Below, in pieces: positions 1 through 12,400 of a stretch of 64,000 nt of DNA (within the stretch, counting starts at the first letter, position 1; each line of letters starts with the position of its first letter). Made by a program: the position numbers and the translations under genes. The stretch is from Lepidurus packardi. Its lineage: Eukaryota; Arthropoda; Branchiopoda; Notostraca; Triopsidae. The stretch is from NCBI GenBank assembly GCA_023053545.1, contig JAKZAN010000004.1:10664001-10728000 (forward strand), in the 5' to 3' direction. The notes under the pieces are model-generated. The model saw nothing but the letters and a program-made list of their open reading frames with translations. It had not been told where the DNA came from and made no database searches.

Positions 1-3000
1 AATCCAGCAACTCGCAAGAAAGGCACGCCTGATTCAGTACCCCCTAAAGAAAAGTTCCCAGTAGTTTTCGCCTTTTCCTTCCAATTTTTTTCCTCGGGCG
101 TGTGTGTGTGTAAGTGTACACCTTCTCCCCAGCAATTTCTCGCAGCTTTTCCCAACGGCTTATTGAAGTCCCAATTTTTCCTGCTCGCGCTGCAAAGTAA
201 GGGAAAAGAAACACGGGAGCTGAGGGGCCTTGCGGAAAAAGGGAATTATTCCCTAATCCGACCAAGTCATCAAGAACTGCTTGCCGGATTCTTTTCAGTC
301 AAGTATTACAAAAAAGCCTCGCCTAGCCTTCCAGGAATGAAATACTTATTTTTTCTCATCTTCACTCCTCCTACCAGCAGCAAAAATACTGCATACCACT
401 GCTGCCAAGTTCAATAAAAGGTCTCGCAAAATAAAATATAAGATGGCCCCAATATTCTCGCCAAAAAACCCTGCTATAGTCAACTTCAAACGTGGGAGTG
501 CACAAGCCAAATCAATTGCGGCACCGGAACCCTTTCCTTGCTCCTTCTGTATTCAAGAAGGGATAAAAAAGCGCCCAGTAAGTAAGCATACCAAACCCTT
601 TACATGTACCCCCTTGTTTTCCGCCCATTTCCTTTTTTAGCATGGAATCGAGATGTTGCAGCAAGTCTTAAGGTAATTGACATAACCAACATCTGATGGT
701 AACGGAGATATAATGTGTTTAAAACGAAAAAAAAAGAATGTAAAAGAGGCACTGAAACTCCTTGTAGCTCATAAAACGCTGTCTTATTTTGCTTAAAAAA
801 ATAGAGAAAAATCTGGATTTTTTTCTTATCCTTGGGAAGAGAAAATATCTAAACGGCGTGTGAACGGGTACAAATGAAATGCCCTGGGGCCATATGATGT
901 AGTGAGACGACAGGCTACAGCTTCCTATCATAATGGAACAGCTCGTCCATTCACATTTACTTAACCCTTCTTTTTCTGAAAGAAAACAGTATTTCTTCCA
1001 AGATTTTTCTTTTTTTTTTAGTTTCTTTTACGTCACCCCAGATACCGTCAATTGCGATGTGAGGGAGCGAGAGGAAAAGAAAAGAAAAAATAAACTGCTA
1101 TAAGAAGGATTCCAGAACTTGAATGTTGCACCAGGGGCTACTCGCAAAACATTTTGGCTCGCCGAAGCGAACGTTTTTGGGGGCAATCCGAGCGAGTTAG
1201 TGGCCGGGAAAATCGAACAGTTTTGGGTCGACTCAGATGACATAGACGAGGTATATGTATACCGAGCTTTCGGCGACTACTGCGGGGATAAGGGCTGAGA
1301 AACGCCGTAGCAGTACCAACGGACCAGGGAAAATCGAACATATTTAGGAGATTCGTTCAAGGTTCGAACATTTTGGGTTGACCTGGGCGCTACCAGGATA
1401 GACGGTGGGAACTGCTTGACATAGGGGAGAGCCCTTGTGTCGAGGTGATAACCGTGCTGCTTGGAACTGAGAAACAAACGTTTTGATGCAGCTGCTCTGT
1501 GTCGTGCGTTATGCACTCTATGGATGGGAAATCACATATTTTGGGGCAAAACAACACGTACGGTTGGTTCGGGGAAGCTAAAGGGGAAGAAACAATTTTT
1601 GTATTTTTTCTGCGTTTTTTTTCCTGTTTGGAGAGAAACAGGAACGGAAAACTACAGCCGGTGGGAACGGCTGTTGTTTAAACTATAAGGCAAATCGAGT
1701 TACTATATAGCGTCCAGGACGAAGAAAAGCCAGAAAGAGCGGAGATTTTCCATAAGGTTAGATGGGAGGCCGCGCAATGAAACAACAGTGAAAAATAGAA
1801 GGTGACCCTGGCGTTATTTCGATTTGCTCTCACATAGTTCCGACTTTTTTTCCCCGTTTTTTCTTGTGTCTTTCTTGTGGGGCTTTCATAGTAAAAGAGG
1901 AGGGTGAAGGCGACTCATGCGACGTTTACAGCAAGAAGCGAACAAGGGCGAAGCCAATGTTTTCGGGTAACACAGAAGGCGGTACCCTTAGCCACAAGAA
2001 AACGAACGTTTTTCTGTAACTGCACTGGGAAGGACTTGCAGCAGCTGACGCAACAGTGAAAATCGAACATTTCAGTACGCCGCTTTAACTTAACGGAAAC
2101 CGCGGTTCAAGGAAAGGGGTTCGGTAGGTTCAGTTGATTTTCAGAAATTTCAGGCTAAATGTTGTTGTTTGTGATTAACAATGGGTTGAGGAAATCCGTG
2201 TCGACACGTTTTGGGTACTGGAAGTTTCCTCTGTAATTTGACTTGAACGAAATTTCTTTTAGCATGTAGAGGGCTCTTACAAATGGCCTAGTGTCCGTAA
2301 GGTTCAGTTAAATCAAACACCCCGAGGCAATAGTTGCGAAGTGTATACCTAGAGGTAGACGGGACAAGTTAATGACAATTAATTCCTTCTACCTGATTTA
2401 ATCCCACTTAAATCAGACATCTAGGAACGATTCTGTTGAGGTTAATAGAGGAACAACGTTCATTAAAGTAATCTTCATTAATAAAAAGGTTAAAATTCAT
2501 TCAAACGACCTTTAGTTTGTCGTCTGAACTCTCATTAACATCCCTCGTGCTGTTCCTAGTTGAGCTCGATTAACTTTAACTGACATTAGCGTCCCGGCTA
2601 GCCTAGGTATAAGGAGGGCTCTGACAAATGGCCTAGTGTCCATAAGGCTCGGTTGAATCAAACACCTCGAGGCAATAGCTGCGAGGTGACGTGGGAGTGG
2701 TTGGCAAAGCTCTTATGGAAAAGTGTATACATTTGGTAAGTTTGGGGACTATAACCTAGGCTTTTAATGTAAACATAAGGCTCAGACTAAAAGCCTTCGT
2801 AATTAGATTCATTGTCATGGTAACCAATGCCTCGGTCCTCCAAGTCCACAAACATGCAAAAAAAAACGGTTTTCTAAGAATAAAACTATTTTCCGCCATA
2901 AGGCTTGGTAGCCATCTTGAATCAGTGTTATTGTCGCGTTACCTAGGCGACTCTTCAAGACGTGCAAAGAGCCTTTGATGAAGAGGGGTTACGTCAAAGC

Positions 3001-4736
3001 TTTTCGTATACGGGGTTTACCTCTCATCAACAAAATAGCCTACGATATATTTCTATGTCTAAAGAAGAGCTCATTTGGCTCCCAGAACCTTCCCTACAAG
3101 CTTTCGAAGACTCCTATAAATTAACGGCTTTTCGAAGATGAAGAAATAAATCTGAAGAAAACAAGATGGACCAGCTGATTTCGCAGTTTTCGCAGCAGAG
3201 CCATAACTTGACGTTGATTCCTTTTCAAAGTTATCCCATTCGTGGGTTCCAAAACATCCAAATATCATGTAAAGCTCGACTAGCAGTCTTAAAAGCAGAT
3301 AATTAATTATCTGGAGCGGTGGTAGGCATCCGAAAGAAACTACAAGGAACAAGTTTTGACATGCTGCCTTGCTATCAGAGAGGATCAGAGAACAACAATC
3401 CCAGGGTACACCCAATGCCCTTTGCCAAATAAAGTCGTCGAGTCTTTCGCTGCGCTAATAAAAACAAACCGTCACTTACCTTGTCTCTCAGCATCGCACA
3501 AGGAAGATATGAACCGAACCGAACCGCGGAAACTTCCGTTGATGTTATCCTAAGACCTTCAAATACTCCTTGCAAAGAAATAATTTTGTGGAATTACGTT
3601 CCTGGGTTTCGTACCATTCGTACCATTCGTACAAATTCCCAAATCCCTATCTTCTGGAATGTCGGATGGAATATCGGAAAGTCATATATCTTCCAACAAT
3701 CTTCCAATATCCTCAAGAATACAACAAGAGATTGTGATTACCACTTGACAGAAAGTGGGATTTCGTACTTCAAGATATGAAACCTAGAAAGTTAGAAATA
3801 CATCCGTTGATTGCAAGTACAGTCCTTCAGAAAGGTGATTAAACACCTCCAGTATGAAAGGAACAGTAATGCCACATTTCGAAACACGGAATATTTCTGA
3901 ACCTGGAAGCGTCTGCGCGGGCCAAACGCACAGCTTTGACACGACACGGACGGAGGCAAGTCCCAACAACTTTGCAGACTCTCCAGCTTCCTCGGTTACT
4001 CTGGAAGAGCATGCCGTGCTGCGTGCATCATCATCTCTCCTCACCATAACAACACAACCCCTTCCTTGTTATCGTGCTATTGTCCGCAGCAATGCGACTA
4101 CCCACGTCAACGTCATTCACGTGTACGCGACTCAGAGTCCAGTTTCGCATTCTGTATTAGCTATGTGATCAAATTGCTGTCTGCCAGCGTTCAGCTCCGT
4201 CGTTGTTCTTCGCCCAGGGGGGGTCAACGGAGCACTACTTTCAACCCTAACGAACCCTGTTTCATCTTGGTCCTCTCGCAGATCGTGAAGAAAACTTCCT
4301 GTGATTATGAAAGCAGTGGCCAATTGGAAAGATTGTTTACACTAAAAGTGCAACTTTTCCATTTTCAAAAGCAGCTCGGGAAAAGACCCAGAACATCGCC
4401 CGAGACAACAAATCCGAAACTCATGAATAATGTAGAACTTGTCGGAAACTTCCTGTGCCAGTGCTCTCCATGTGTTGTTATGTATGGAAGAGGAACCTCT
4501 TGCCAGCCTAGCTCGTTCTTTTTCGTGTTCCCTTTGAAGATCAACATTTTCATGTCATAAGAAAACGGAAAGCGTTAAGTGTATACAGTACTACACACGA
4601 TTGCTCCCAATAGAAATAACCTTCATAGAAACTCGCTTCCCCACGTAAAAAAATAGAAAAAGAAAAAAAAAACTTGGCTCTGTTTTATTTTTCTTCGGGT
4701 AGCACACCGCAATCCCAAACTTAATTTCCAATTCCA
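1..4736. other. 5' intergenic region, no gene recognised
   Basis: I find no open frame with recognisable protein similarity or a consistent splice structure here. From about 1140 to 2070 the motif AAATCGAAC(A/G)TTTTGGG recurs in degenerate form (near 1208, 1330, 1360 and 2055), suggesting an old decayed tandem array. A diverged 76-bp direct repeat lies at 2269-2344 and 2614-2689. The stretch of about 3850-4550 is less AT-rich and has longer open frames on both strands, but none resembles a known protein. It adjoins the first coding exon of the dipeptidase and could hold its promoter and 5' UTR, which is inference. Confidence 0.5.
2269..2689 (+). repeat. Diverged 76-bp direct repeat pair
   Basis: Two copies, 2269-2344 and 2614-2689, both start GAGGGCTCT and share the phrase AAATGGCCTAGTGTCC, followed by related sequence through AATCAAACACC and GAGGCAATAG. 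Identity looks to be around 85 percent by eye. They are separated by about 270 bp of unrelated AT-rich sequence. No coding potential or terminal inverted repeats were seen. Confidence 0.7.
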
Positions 4737-4874
4737 ATGAGTGCAAGCATGAATATGGAACAGCACATGCACGAATTGGACGAGTGGCAGACGGATTTGG
4801 AGCACCATTTACGCCAATGCAATTGTACCTGTAACCACATGGGTTATGGCAATTATTGGACGTATCACCAGAAG
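4737..4874 (+). other. First coding exon of the dipeptidase (cytoplasmic N-terminus)
   Basis: This 46-codon exon begins at an ATG preceded by an in-frame TAA and ends exactly at a GTATGG donor after a complete Lys codon. It encodes an acidic, His- and Cys-rich segment ([14 protein letters not shown], then QCNCTCNH). The next assigned exon at 16014 opens in phase 0 with Glu, so the two join without a shift. The composition matches the His-rich N-terminal extension of exon 2. I see no better partner on the plus strand. The join is inferred and could be tested with a transcript. Confidence 0.72.
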
Positions 4875-6452
4875 GTATGGCCACGCGACACAAGGACGAC
4901 TCGACAAAAGGTGCCCGTTTACCCAACGCAAGGACGCCAGGCCCCGACACAAGGACGCCAGGTCCATAACCTTTTAAGGGACCAATAGTATTTCGAGTTA
5001 AAATGTCTCTGCTCTCTCGCTTTTTGAACTAGAAATTCTATTGGTCCGTAAATAAATTAGGGACCTACCGTCCTTATGTCGGGGTCCAGCGTCCTTGAGT
5101 CCTTTTGTCGAGTCGTCCTTCTGTCAACTTCCCCTATGTATACCCAAAATCATCCTCAAATAGACAAGAGTTGACATAATTCATTCTTGCCCTTTCCAAC
5201 CAAAAACAAAGTCAAGCGAATTCTTGGCTAATGAACAATTATAAATTTTTTGGCAAATTTAAACTTTTGTTCTTGCTTAAAGTTGTAAGAATCAAAAGGG
5301 ACCTGGGATATCTGTAGATTAAACAGGAATTTAATTAAGTCTCTGCCGAAATTTTCAAATTTTCGGGAATTTAGGAAAGTACTTCCAGGTAAAATCGATG
5401 TGCAAGTTCTCGAATTTGTATTCTTTTCACACTTGAGGAATTCTGGAGCATTTGCCGAATTCCATGACCCGTTTCTTTCCTGAGTGTCTCGCCGAAAATC
5501 ACTGGCCTTGGAATAGTTGGTAATCGGAATGGTACAGGATTGGGTTAAGGGTTTTTTGGGTTATGATTTCTTCCGTTTTAGTTGCGAAATTTGATTAGAG
5601 CGCCGAGGGGAAGAGCTTTAAACGCTTGAGAAGCAAGACAGGAAATGTCCATTTTGGCACGGAAATGAACCTGCTCCATCAAATTGGATTATAGCAGTCC
5701 AGAGTGGACGAAAGTCTATGGGACTTTGCAATACGTCAGGCCTCAACTCAAGCTGATCTGAGCTCGAGAGCATCACAGCTTTGGGAGAAGTCCTTTCTCT
5801 TAATACTTTTCGAAGATCTTGACAAGTCCAGTGGAGTTAAAAAAGAATAAGACACAAGAGAGAACGAGAGAAAAGTAAAAGACTATGGGGGGGCTAGAAC
5901 ACAGCCAAAAAGGAGAGCCAACACATGTGGCTCATGTCAAGATTTCCTTCAGGATTTGTCTAGACAGTAATATTATTACTTACAGTCCATTTCTAGACAT
6001 TTTCTACTTACTCTTCATCTTCTTCTTTCCACCAAGGCACAGGACAGCCTTACTCAGTACTTCAAATCCCTCCAGTAAGGGATTATCGGTCAAATCCATG
6101 AAAGGTAAAGTAAATACTTCAAAAATAACCACCAAAACCGTAAAAATCGCTGAATACGTTGGAAAGTGATCCTCAACTCATAGTCTTTTGTGAGTTTGGT
6201 TGCCCTACGTTTTCGCTACTTGCGCACAAATTGAATGGAGACTAAAAAATAAAAAAAAAAATTCAAAAAATACCAAGAGAGTTTTCAATGACACATTAAA
6301 AGGCTACAAAGAACGAAAAAGGATGAGGTTAGACGAGCAGAAAAACCTGCTCAACAATAAAAAGCGTTCGACTTTGGTCGAGAAGGCACTTAACAGACAA
6401 AAAACGAAGAGGGTAGAATCCTATTGACATTCTTTAATCAAACCTATAACCC

Positions 6453-6496
<44 letters not shown>

Positions 6497-9400
6497 AAAA
6501 CTTCGAGAAAATGAAACGAAGCCAGACAATCTTCACGAAACTTGGCTCTCAACTCATATAAAACTGGAAACTGTAGGCTTCCACTCATTCCAGGCACAAG
6601 ATCGAAGTCCATTCCGGACCCAAATGTTAACGAAAACTTCTTTCTGGCCAGTATTCTTTCCTTTCTGGTAATCGAGAGACTTGGAGTGTCCACGGCGAAT
6701 GTAATAAAACAAACGGGATAAATCCGCAGAATTCATTATTGGTTACTGTCTTGTGCCTGCAGTAGGAACGAATCCGGTTTTATCTAGGAGTTCAAATTTC
6801 ATTGTTGCCATTTTTCTTTATTGCGCCATTTGACTTGTTATGGCTGTGCTCCGGTTATTTCTGTAGTTCTACAGAAAGTATTGGCGAAACAGTACTAACG
6901 TGTGGTGTATGAGGACGCCAGGACTCTACGAAGACCGGCAACGCGACACAATGCGACTCGACAAGAGGACTACGATGTACCCGACAGAAGGCTTACGAAC
7001 CCCGACTTAACGACTACGAACAAGGACTACGGTTCCATAATCGTAGTCCTTTTGTCGAGCCGTCCTACGTCCCAGACCCACGACAGAAGGACGACTCGAC
7101 AACAGGACTACGAGGTACCCGACAAACGGACTACAAACCCCGACTTAAGGAAGACCAAACTTAACCTAGCCTAGCATCTAACCAAACTCACCTAAACTAA
7201 CCCTCTACAGTGTGCATCCTAAAGAGTTACCCTCGAACGTCTCTGCACTAGGAATGGCAGTATTACGCTCGATTCGTGGGTTAGTGTTTAGAATGTGGGA
7301 GGGGGACTTCCGAACAAGTTCATACCCGTGTTAAGCACGTAACTGAGCAGCAACTGTGGTACCCAGCGCCGTATGGCCACGCTATAGCACCTATGTGACG
7401 TCACGACGCAAAGTTTGAATGCCAATAACTCATAAACGGCTAGTCCGAACAATATGCAACAAAGACCTTCGTTCTTAGAAAAAGTTATACCCGCAAATAT
7501 TCACCATCTCAACGTATAATTTTGTTTTCTTTTCCGCTTAAGCAAAATGCAGTCAAATTAGGGCTCGGAGCAGTATCCTACAGTATTCTGTCGTGATGCG
7601 CTTGGGGCTTTTGAGCCCTGGATTATTGACACGTTGTGAATTTATTGGCACGCTTCATAGTCACGTGAGAGACCGAAAAGCGTTTGGGGAAAAACTTTCG
7701 GGGGTCTTTGCCTATCAGACAAGGATTAAGTTACTATATAAGAGCTCAATAATCTCCTAACACACAAGCCTGGAACGCCCTTTCTTTTCCTTCCGATTGA
7801 CTGGGTTCTTCCGAAGAAACTTTTGGATCCCCAGAAACTTCTCTCGTTCCATAAACACACTTCACCTCCTAATATCTAATAGTTGTATACACACACTTCA
7901 TCTTCTAATCCTTCATTTTGTCTCTATTCAATTTTTACTTAATTTTTTGGTCTTCGCTAGTTTGTTTACCCTTGTTTGTTTTGCTGTAGGTAATGCTGGC
8001 TATATCCATGCTATAGATGTTTGAAAGGCTCCAACTTTAAACTAAAAAAGAGGAAAAAACATGCTTTCTGCCCTTGCTTCTATTCCCAAGGCAAAATGGA
8101 GCCTTAGAACAAGACTAAAAGTCCCTGTAGGATTTCTTTAACCGTTTCGACGACGACAAGTTAGATAGACTGTCTTCAGATTGCTAATCAATTAAGACTT
8201 GGGGAAGACGGGAAAGGACTACAGAGGCACACACACACACCCAAACACAAGGGACAAAAGCTTACACCACTACCGTATAGGAGTCGAAACGAGCGACAAT
8301 AACTTGTTACGTTAGCAATTTCTACCCCCATTCTCGGAAAAACAAATGGAGTTTCATGCAGCTCTCATGGCTCAATTGGAGAACCTTTTGGAGGCCCCAA
8401 AAGCGAACGAAGGGGCTATATAGATCGGAGACATTCATTGAAACGATACAATGAGAAACTGACGTTCTCCGATTCGGGAGGAAAATGAAACGTGCACACG
8501 TACCGTACTACAAGCCACATGCACCGTATTAAACGGTTTGGGGCGTTCCGAAATGACTGCGTTTAACTTTACAGTCTGACTTGAGGGATTAATTCATTTA
8601 ATTCACTCAATTCATTTTTCAAAGAGGACAAACAGTGAATATGGGGGAAAAGGAAAAAGAATAAACAAAAAAATGGCTTAGCTTTATTGAACATGTTACA
8701 AAGTAGAAAAGCAGAAAAGTAGTACTTGAATAATGATTGTCAAAAGAGCAAGAAAAGCTTGTTGGAGCATAATTTACCATGCAAGATAACCTTGGATGGG
8801 GGGGGGGGACACGTACTGTAGTACATGATCAATCTTTTCGCCTCCTTGAACACGAGCTTAACTGAATTCGCACTTTGGACCGGGTTTTGGAAGCCCTTTA
8901 GAAAGTCTTTTGCCAAAAGGGCGATCCAGTTTGAAAAACGTTCGCTGCTAGTTACATACAACAAGCGGTGTAGGCAGGGACAGAGAGGGTGGGAGGAGCT
9001 AAAAAGAAGCTAAGTTTTCGTAACGCAGATGGCATAAAGAAAAAAAAGGAGGGGAAAATCAGGCCTGGGAAACAGTAAAGATATCCGCATCTTTGCTCGC
9101 TTTTACCGTTTTACTCTGTATCTTGAATGCAAAAACAGCCATGTAAAAACACGAGAAAAGACAGAAAAAACCTGGGCCTGATACGAGGTTGTAGCTCTTG
9201 CCCCTTTGCTCCCCGCGAATCAATAGCTTTTTGTTGTTGCTAGCACGAGTAGAGAGAAGAGGGCATAGGAGCAACGTATACAAATATACCCATACGATTA
9301 ACGTTTTGCCTCCACAATTCTGCAATTCACTCACTGTCCTTCTGTCTATGTAACCGTAGCAAACGGATTGTGAAAATTGGGTGCTTTTAACAGACACATG

Positions 9401-12400
9401 TGCATCTAAGTGCGAGTATTTAAAGCAACGTTACTTTCATAAGATGACGGCACACTTTAGACTCGTGCTACACGAGCGGAAAGTTGATCATTTGTACAGG
9501 AACTAACTTAAACTTCGTACTAAGAATATCTTTAGCTAGTAAAGGTATACTAAGCATAAATAACATATACTTAGCACCAATACGGTATATTTAGCGTCGA
9601 TAAGGTATACTTAGCATCAATAAGCTAAACATACTTTGGCGTATGATCGAAACTCGGATGAAAAGTCACAGATGGCCTGATGTTTGTTGTTGTTTTTCGT
9701 AAGAAAGCCCTGAATAAGAAAATAAAACAGAAAGAAACAGCTAACGGCCGGCTAAGTTTGTACTGGAAAGTTCAGCTTGTCACCACAGTTTGCTTTAGCA
9801 GCACCATGTCCTAAATCAAGTTGTCAAACATTCGGAACAAGTTTTCACCGAATGGCTTGTCATGTCCGATTTGAAAGCAATGTAAAACAAAAGTTTTGTT
9901 TTCTTAGCAGCTAGTGCACATTTAAAGGGGCAGATTGTTAGTCAAAGTGTTTCACATAGCTTCAACATGCTTCAACAGGCTTCATTTGCATGTTGCTAAT
10001 TTAGTATTCATTGGAAAGAAAGGTCGATTGGCTCTGCACTAGTTGATAGTATGCCCAAGCCTACCGTCAAAGAACTATTCTATGAAATTTGTTGGTTTAA
10101 ACCAAAAATTGTTCCAAAATTTCCCGTGCTAACAGCCTGTACCAAGGCATACGGAAGGCCTTCCCATGCTTACCGTCTATACCGAGTTGAGGCATACGGC
10201 TCAACATATATAGCCTTGACAGCTCAAGTGCTATCCAATAAGACCAGAGTACAAGCCCCTGCCACCCTTTGCAACAACGTGCTAGGAAGTCATTTAAACC
10301 TAGTTTTTCAACAACGTATGCAACAAACGACACCCTCTCCAACACAGATATAAAAGGACAAGCGAAGGCTGTTTATTGCCAAAAGTGTGTGCAATCACTC
10401 GGAGGAATTTAAGCTGCCGATACTTTTTCCCTCGCCTCCCCTTCCATGGAGTGTGAACCCAAGGTTTTTGGTCACAGGTGCAACGGGTAAAAAATGGCTG
10501 AAAAGACAGAATGGTATCCATCGAGTCTTCTTCTTGCTCCTCCTTGGAAAGAACCACGTAGAAAATTGGAAACGAATGTCTTTTCCGTCAGCAAAAAATA
10601 CCCAAAAAATGATGACAATGTAATCAAACGGGAAACAGCAGATTTATGGCCCAAGCCCAGTATTTTCCTCTTGTCCCTGAGAAAATCACAGAATAGGACT
10701 CCTACGGCGAGTTACTGTTGCGTATACAGAAAAACGACACTTCAAAGGTTCCTTCCACACAGCACGCAGTGATTAAAGCGACGTACGCTTTGTTCTTCAA
10801 AGTAAGTGCCGGAAATCAACGCACCAACCCAAACAAGTGAAATTCGGAACGTAACTCGTGAACTCGTGACAAAACCACCAACCCCCTCACCCCCAATAAG
10901 GAGACAAATTAGGATAGATTTACGCTATACTTCGTTATCCTTAAAGGACAAAATAATCCCCCACCTCCTTCCCATAACATATGGACAAAAGGAGGGTGTC
11001 AAGAAGCTCTCTCTTAAAATCAGTCTAAATCAGCTCGGGTACTATATACGACTCCCCCAAGTCGTTCCCTTTCCAAACGCTCCCTCATTGATTTCCAACC
11101 CAATTTTCTCCTTCCCTAGCGGAGAGTGTAGTTCCAAGATTCTAACTGCCAAAGAATTCAAATCACCAGCACGGCCCCCCAAACGAACAAGCCTATAAAC
11201 AATGCCTTAACAAAACAACAAACTAACTCCAAAGATCAATGAACAGAAAGACTTTAAAAAAAAAATCCTCAATTTACACCAAACACGAAAAAGCCTTCAT
11301 TTTAACCAACTTCTTAAGTGTCCTCTACATGCCAAACCTAGTAAAATAATATTTCTGAAATTTCCTTCATTTCAAAGGATCAGCTAAACTATTTTCCAAA
11401 TATTCACTCAAACTCTGGTAAATAGCTTACGACTGCTTTAAATTCCTTGATTTTTCGGCAGTCAGTAAGAATCTTCTAAAATGCTGACATCTAGTGTTAA
11501 CGTTAAGTCATACAACTACTCCAAAACTTACGAAAATCATTGAAATAATCCAAAATTCTCCGTTTAGGATAACTGATACCATACCTTTCATAATTCCCTC
11601 ATGTCAAGAATAAAAAAGTGCTAAAGAACTGCATTGTAGAACATTACTTCATGAACAAAATCCTCTTCGCTTAACTCGCAGTAATCAGTAGAAACATCAT
11701 TTGGAAATTCCGTCAATTTGCAACAGTCAACCGAGGAATGGTCGAAAACTTTCCAAATTCATAGTAATAATAAAGAAATACACAAATTCTGTCAGTTTGC
11801 AAAAATCAACAGAAGCTTAATTGCTAGTAACAAATAAGGCTCCATTTTACAATAACCAACACTATAATTTACTCCGCAAAATTCACTCAATTTATACAAG
11901 AATCAATATAAAAAATAACCTTAAAAGTTTCTGATTGTAAAATCAATGCTTTACAAGCATCTCCCCCCTCACGGCGTTCGTAATATGCTCGATAATTGCA
12001 ACCAAACTTTGAATCCATGGTCCTGACGAGAAAAACGCGTTGACAGGGGAGAAATCCGTGCTCTCAACTTTCCCAACTTTGATGGCGCTAATCAAAACGC
12101 AAAACCTTCCCAAGCTCACGTGCTTTACTGTTACTTTTCGGACACACCAAGCGTACCAAGAAGGATACAGGGTTGGTTTGGTTCAAGTTCTAGTCTAGCT
12201 AGCTTGCATTTAGTGTTAACCCACCATAGCATCTTCCACCCCCACCTTTCCTTTCCTTGCTCTTGCCACTAAAAGATCAGCACATAAACTTGAAAATCCT
12301 GGATGCTCATGCTGCATATGCAGTAGTGTCCAGCTAACTAAACACGGGAAAGATACTCATCCAATCCGAGTGCGACTTTGACCCTTAGCTCACTACTGTT

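Noticed and set aside
4066..4560. 164-codon plus-strand frame just upstream of dipeptidase exon 1
   Set aside because: No recognisable similarity and a competing frame on the other strand; it more likely lies in promoter or 5' UTR sequence.
6453..6495. Poly-A tract as proof of a processed pseudogene
   Set aside because: The upstream open segments appear to retain splice-site-like borders and no target-site duplication is visible.
10051..11198. Plus-strand open frames of 100-130 codons in dipeptidase intron 1
   Set aside because: They have low-complexity composition, overlap repeat family 2 or AT-rich sequence, and show no domain or matching splice sites.
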